This document shows, in pieces, positions 60,794-64,000 of a stretch of 64,000 nucleotides of DNA. The translations under genes were made by a program, and so were the position numbers. The stretch is from Stictocephala bisonia (taxonomy: Eukaryota; Arthropoda; Insecta; Hemiptera; Membracidae): positions 1,386,361 to 1,450,360 of the forward strand of contig JAQJVL010000083.1 of NCBI GenBank assembly GCA_035578905.1, in the 5' to 3' direction. Each line of letters starts with the position of its first letter. Positions within the stretch are counted from its first letter, which is position 1. The notes beneath the pieces were generated by a model. It was given only the letters and a program-made list of their open reading frames with translations. It was not told the origin of the DNA and ran no database searches.

Positions 60794-61194
60794 TTTTGAT
60801 AAAAATAGTAATTCTAAGATTTTTTTATTCCTAGCAGTTTTTGATATTTTGCTTAATAATGTAGATATGAGAACTCAAAATATTCAGATTCCTTATGGAG
60901 TTTACCATTGAGAGGGTAGTTTAATGCTTTTTTTATATTTGTTATAGTGTATAATTTGTTTAACAATACTAGAAAAACATCACATATTTTTCTTTTGAAT
61001 TGAAAGAAAATGTGTTATTGCTCAGTCGTGTTTGGGAGATTGTAGGCGATAGGTTCTATGCACGGCCCTCTTAATACCAACACGGCGTCCACTCAATGGT
61101 TGCCATCGACATGGACACTACTAGAGAAGTTTGGGGTGTCCATGTTGAATGATATTCAAGATTCAGATGTTGTGTAGGGAAGAAAACTGAGTGT
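60794..61194. other. Spacer
   Basis: A+T-rich, then a GC-richer stretch 61040-61140 without a frame or recognised repeat. Confidence 0.45.
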
Positions 61195-61393
61195 CAGACT
61201 TGTCAGTTAGCTGAAAATCAGACCAACACTACGTGGTTCGGATTCTACGTAAATCTGTAGGTCCCATAGATGCCCTGGGAACTATTGGGCTATTCATAAA
61301 TAGTCCTTTCTGAGCTAAGTCGAATTCAGATAGTAACAATGACTACACTAGTGCATCTACACTCATCACTCTCATTTACCCCCTTACATTCGC
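61195..61393 (+). repeat. SINE-like repeat, T-arm-hairpin family, copy C
   Basis: GACTTGTCAGTTAGCTGAAA, ATCAGACCAACACTACGTGG, TTCGGATTCTACGTAAATCT, GTAGGTCCCATAGATGCCCT, TTGGGCTATTCATAAATAGT, then a CACTCAT-type tail. Full-length by comparison with copy B. Confidence 0.76.
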
Positions 61394-61917
61394 CCATATA
61401 TGTATGATCAGAGTCTTAGAAATGAATGAATAATCGTCGTAAAAATGTTGTAGTGGTTTTAAATTAAAATTAACATATGTTTAGTATAACAATTAAATTA
61501 GTACTATTGGTTATTTGACCTCGCTATCACCATTACAAAAATAATTATAAATGTATCCTATGCAATACTTTGAGACACATTTATGATAAATGTTAATATA
61601 TCTAATGGTTCTAAAAAAATATTATTTTATATTTTGTGTTATTAAATAGTTTGCAATGAATCATACAAAATGTTATAATTTTGTAAGAAAAATTATATTG
61701 TTTTACAAGATCTGGTTACAAATTTATTTTTCATGCTGTTTATCTCTTAGACTTTAAATTTAAATTGAAAGTTAAAAACAATTGTTTAGTTTGACGAAGC
61801 TTTTGTGAGTGGAATGGATTTACTTGAAGATGATAAATTCTTGCTGAAACATGTAGTACATTTTAAAAAATTCATAAAAACCTTATTGATTTATTTACCA
61901 GTTTAAAATTGATAATA
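61394..61917. other. A+T-rich spacer
   Basis: Nothing recognised. Confidence 0.5.
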
Positions 61918-62350
61918 CAGGGGTCCCTGTAATAAGGAAACGCTTTAACAATTTTGTATGACTTCACATGTACAAGTAAAATCTTGTACATCATCATGAT
62001 TAAAAAGAACATATTTTTTGACTCCATTAGTGACATTTAATCTTTTCTGGGGACAAACCACGAGGAGTTGAACGACAATCTTCTACATAATTTTTAGGTC
62101 GAGTTTGGTATCAAATGAATGGTATATTCAAGACAAATTATTTGCCAAAAATTAGATTTAGAAAGGTTTATTCTTTTCCATTCAAATAATTTCAACAATA
62201 TGATTTATCCGCTATGTAACGGTTTTAATTGGATTATTCTGATCAAAAAGTACAGTTAATGGAACACAATCATTTAAAAAATTAAATTATCTAATTATCT
62301 TTAGAAAATATAACGTTCTTGTTAAAGCGTTTCCATAGTTTTCCCCCTTG
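61918..62350 (-). mobile_element. TA-flanked MITE family with CAGGGG ends, copy 2, 433 bp
   Basis: Reverse orientation relative to 50933-51357. Starts CAGGGGTCCCTGTAATAAGG and ends CGTTTCCATAGTTTTCCCCC TTG, with TA on both sides. The ends have drifted more than the interior. Shared interior includes TGTATGACTTCACATGTACA and ACCACGAGGAGTTGAACGAC. Confidence 0.82.
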
Positions 62351-62578
62351 TATATACTACTGGCCACCAAATGAATTTTATCTGATTAATATTGAATTAA
62401 TTGAATCATTAATTAATAATAAAATTACTGTAAATGAATCAACGGTAAAAGAAATCATGCTCCCTTAATACTTTTTTTTTAATATTCTTGTATTTATATA
62501 CCTTAAGAGTTCTATCAAAGTATTAATCATTTTAATCCGGAGAACAACACCCTCGGGGTCCGGTAAAGAACATGAAAG
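62351..62578. other. Short A+T-rich spacer
   Basis: Nothing recognised. Confidence 0.5.
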
Positions 62579-63395
62579 GATTCATGTAAGGCATGTAAGT
62601 CAAAGGCTTTGCGTGAATACACTTAGGACTGGGTTTGGGGGACACTTACAATCGCCTAAGGCTGGCGAGTGCGCGTCTGTGTGTTGTTCTCCACAAGCCC
62701 TACCATGTAAGCCCGTCACGTATTGTGGAGTCGATCGTTGGAGATATGTAAGCCCCACGTGACAATACCGAGGACCTTTATCTAGTCTCTACTCTCACTC
62801 AATTTACTTTTGACATTCTGACACATACGTTTGTATGGATAGTTTTTGTATAAAGGATTATTCCATGTAAGTCAAAGGCTTTGGGTGAATCCACTTAGGA
62901 CTGGGTTTGGGGGACACTTACAATCGCCTACGGCTGGCAAGTGCGCGTCTGTGTATTGTTCTTCACAAGCCCTACCATGCAAGCCCGTCACGTATTGTGG
63001 AGTCGATCGCTGGAGATATGTAAGCCCCACGTGAAAATACCGAGGACCTTTATCTAGTCTCTACTCTCACTCAATTTACTTTTGACATTCTGACACATAC
63101 GTTTGTATGGATAGTTTTTGTATAAAGGATTATTCCATGTAAGTCAAAGGCTTTGGGTGAATCCACTTAGGACTGGGTTTGGGGGACACTTACAATCGCC
63201 TGCGGCTGGCGAGTGCGCTTGTTTGTGTTGTTCTCCACAAGCCCTACCATGTAAGCCCGTCACGTATTGTGGAGTCGATCGTTGGAGATATGTAAGCCCC
63301 ACGTGACAATCCCGAGGACCTTTCTCTAGACTCTACTCTCACTCAGTTTGCCTTTGATATTCTGACACATACGTTTATATGGATAGTTTGTTTTG
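62579..63395 (+). repeat. Tandem trimer, 272 bp unit
   Basis: Three units with GTAAGTCAAAGGCTTT at 62596, 62868 and 63140, exactly 272 bp apart. Each holds ACACTTACAATCGCCTAMGG, GCCCTACCATGYAAGCCCGT, CACGTATTGTGGAGTCGATC and ACTCTACTCTCACTCA. Units 1 and 2 are more alike. The two 62-codon frames at 62846 and 63118 are the same frame in successive units, which differ at a few codons; no domain is recognised. Confidence 0.95.
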
Positions 63396-63795
63396 GTATT
63401 TATTTCTAACACCCACCAACTTGACTCTACGTTCTAAAGGTACTGAAGTTATTCCAATTAAAAGAAATTTAATATATATTTATTTTTAACACGGTGAAAT
63501 TTATTATTTTAAAAGTTACTAATAAAAACACTTGAGATTTTCCTTCTTTTTAAATCTGAACCAAGAAGCAAAATATTTTTTCTGTCAAATAACTTTGCTA
63601 AATATAACATGCATTATTGCAATCACATATATATTAAAAAGTAATTTTTTATTCGTGAGATTATTATAAAATAATAAGCTGGATTAATAATATAATGAGG
63701 CGGTAAACTTACATATCAGAAAACAAAGTCATACGTTTTACACTAATACATTTGCATACTGTTGTAAGTTCTAGACAAAAAGTACAATCGAGTTA
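63396..63795. other. A+T-rich spacer
   Basis: Nothing recognised. Confidence 0.5.
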
Positions 63796-64000
63796 AATAT
63801 ATTCGAACTGTCACGTGGAGATTGCATGTACTCGACAATCGGCTATAAAGAACGTGTCGAGCTTGAAATATAAATAGAGCTTGTGAAAAAATACACCGGT
63901 GTAGAGTCACTCACACAAACACGATTCAGCCGAGGGCAATTGTAGGCGACCCCAAACCAGAGACCTCTAAATGGATTTCCCTTTACCCTTTGACTTGTAG
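63796..64000 (-). repeat. Diverged, truncated copy of the 272 bp unit
   Basis: In minus sense it gives CAAGTCAAAGGGTAAAGGGA, AATCCATTTAGAGGTCTCTG, CAATTGCCCTCGGCTGAATC and CACGTGACAG, in the order of the tandem units. It runs into the window end and is inverted relative to the trimer. Confidence 0.7.

Overview
This is non-coding, repeat-dense nuclear DNA of an animal, most likely an insect. About two thirds of it is A+T by eye. The strongest taxonomic clue is a pure array of 19 CCTAA units at 34961-35055, which is the common arthropod telomere repeat (TTAGG) in an internal position. tRNA-derived and 5S-rRNA-derived SINEs, an LTR with arthropod-style core promoter elements, and TA-flanked inverted-repeat elements fit a large insect genome. 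I cannot resolve the order from sequence alone.

I found no protein-coding gene that I can support and no free-standing tRNA or rRNA gene. The open frames are short. They lie mostly in A+T-rich spacer, inside tandem repeats, or in arms of inverted-repeat elements. The best small frame is 55 codons at 29259-29426, inside a transposon-like element.

Layout. 1-3000: spacer, then a 1.3 kb long-inverted-repeat element carrying a CCCACC-rich minisatellite, then a second minisatellite block of the same family in opposite orientation. 4326-8400: a 4 kb satellite of 41 bp monomers that shares the minisatellite core. 9029-14391: two inverted 320-350 bp copies enclosing 4.7 kb, with a 663 bp foldback element nested inside. 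15019-17395: a 1.6 kb foldback element with 540 bp arms nested between two GGGTTGNCATA-type ends, followed at 17698-17999 by an element with CRE-like termini. 22-23.2 kb: two inverted copies of a SINE-like family. 24427-25420: a 37-38 bp repeat with 151 bp higher-order structure. 25638-26530: a probable solo LTR with two heat-shock elements. 27655-27866: a palindromic element. 28965-30020: an element with perfect 44 bp ends and nine iteron-like repeats. 31-36 kb: a SINE, a minisatellite remnant and the telomeric array set among repeated CCGGTGCAWYTGG boxes. 40-51.4 kb: tRNA-SINEs, a 5S-SINE, a 1.5 kb foldback element with a minisatellite core at its centre, and several MITEs. 53.06-53.3 kb: a (CA)n/(CG)n tract. 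53.5-59 kb: nested inverted repeats. 59-64 kb: a second 5S-SINE, another MITE copy, and a 272 bp tandem trimer.

The most connected observation is one minisatellite core, roughly ACGTACNGTGGTATTGACCCACCC. It appears as single or few copies in three spacer or element settings, as short arrays in or beside inverted-repeat elements, and as the large 41 bp satellite. That pattern fits a mobile element seeding satellite arrays. All repeat calls rest on reading the sequence by eye, so boundaries are usually good to about 5-20 bases.
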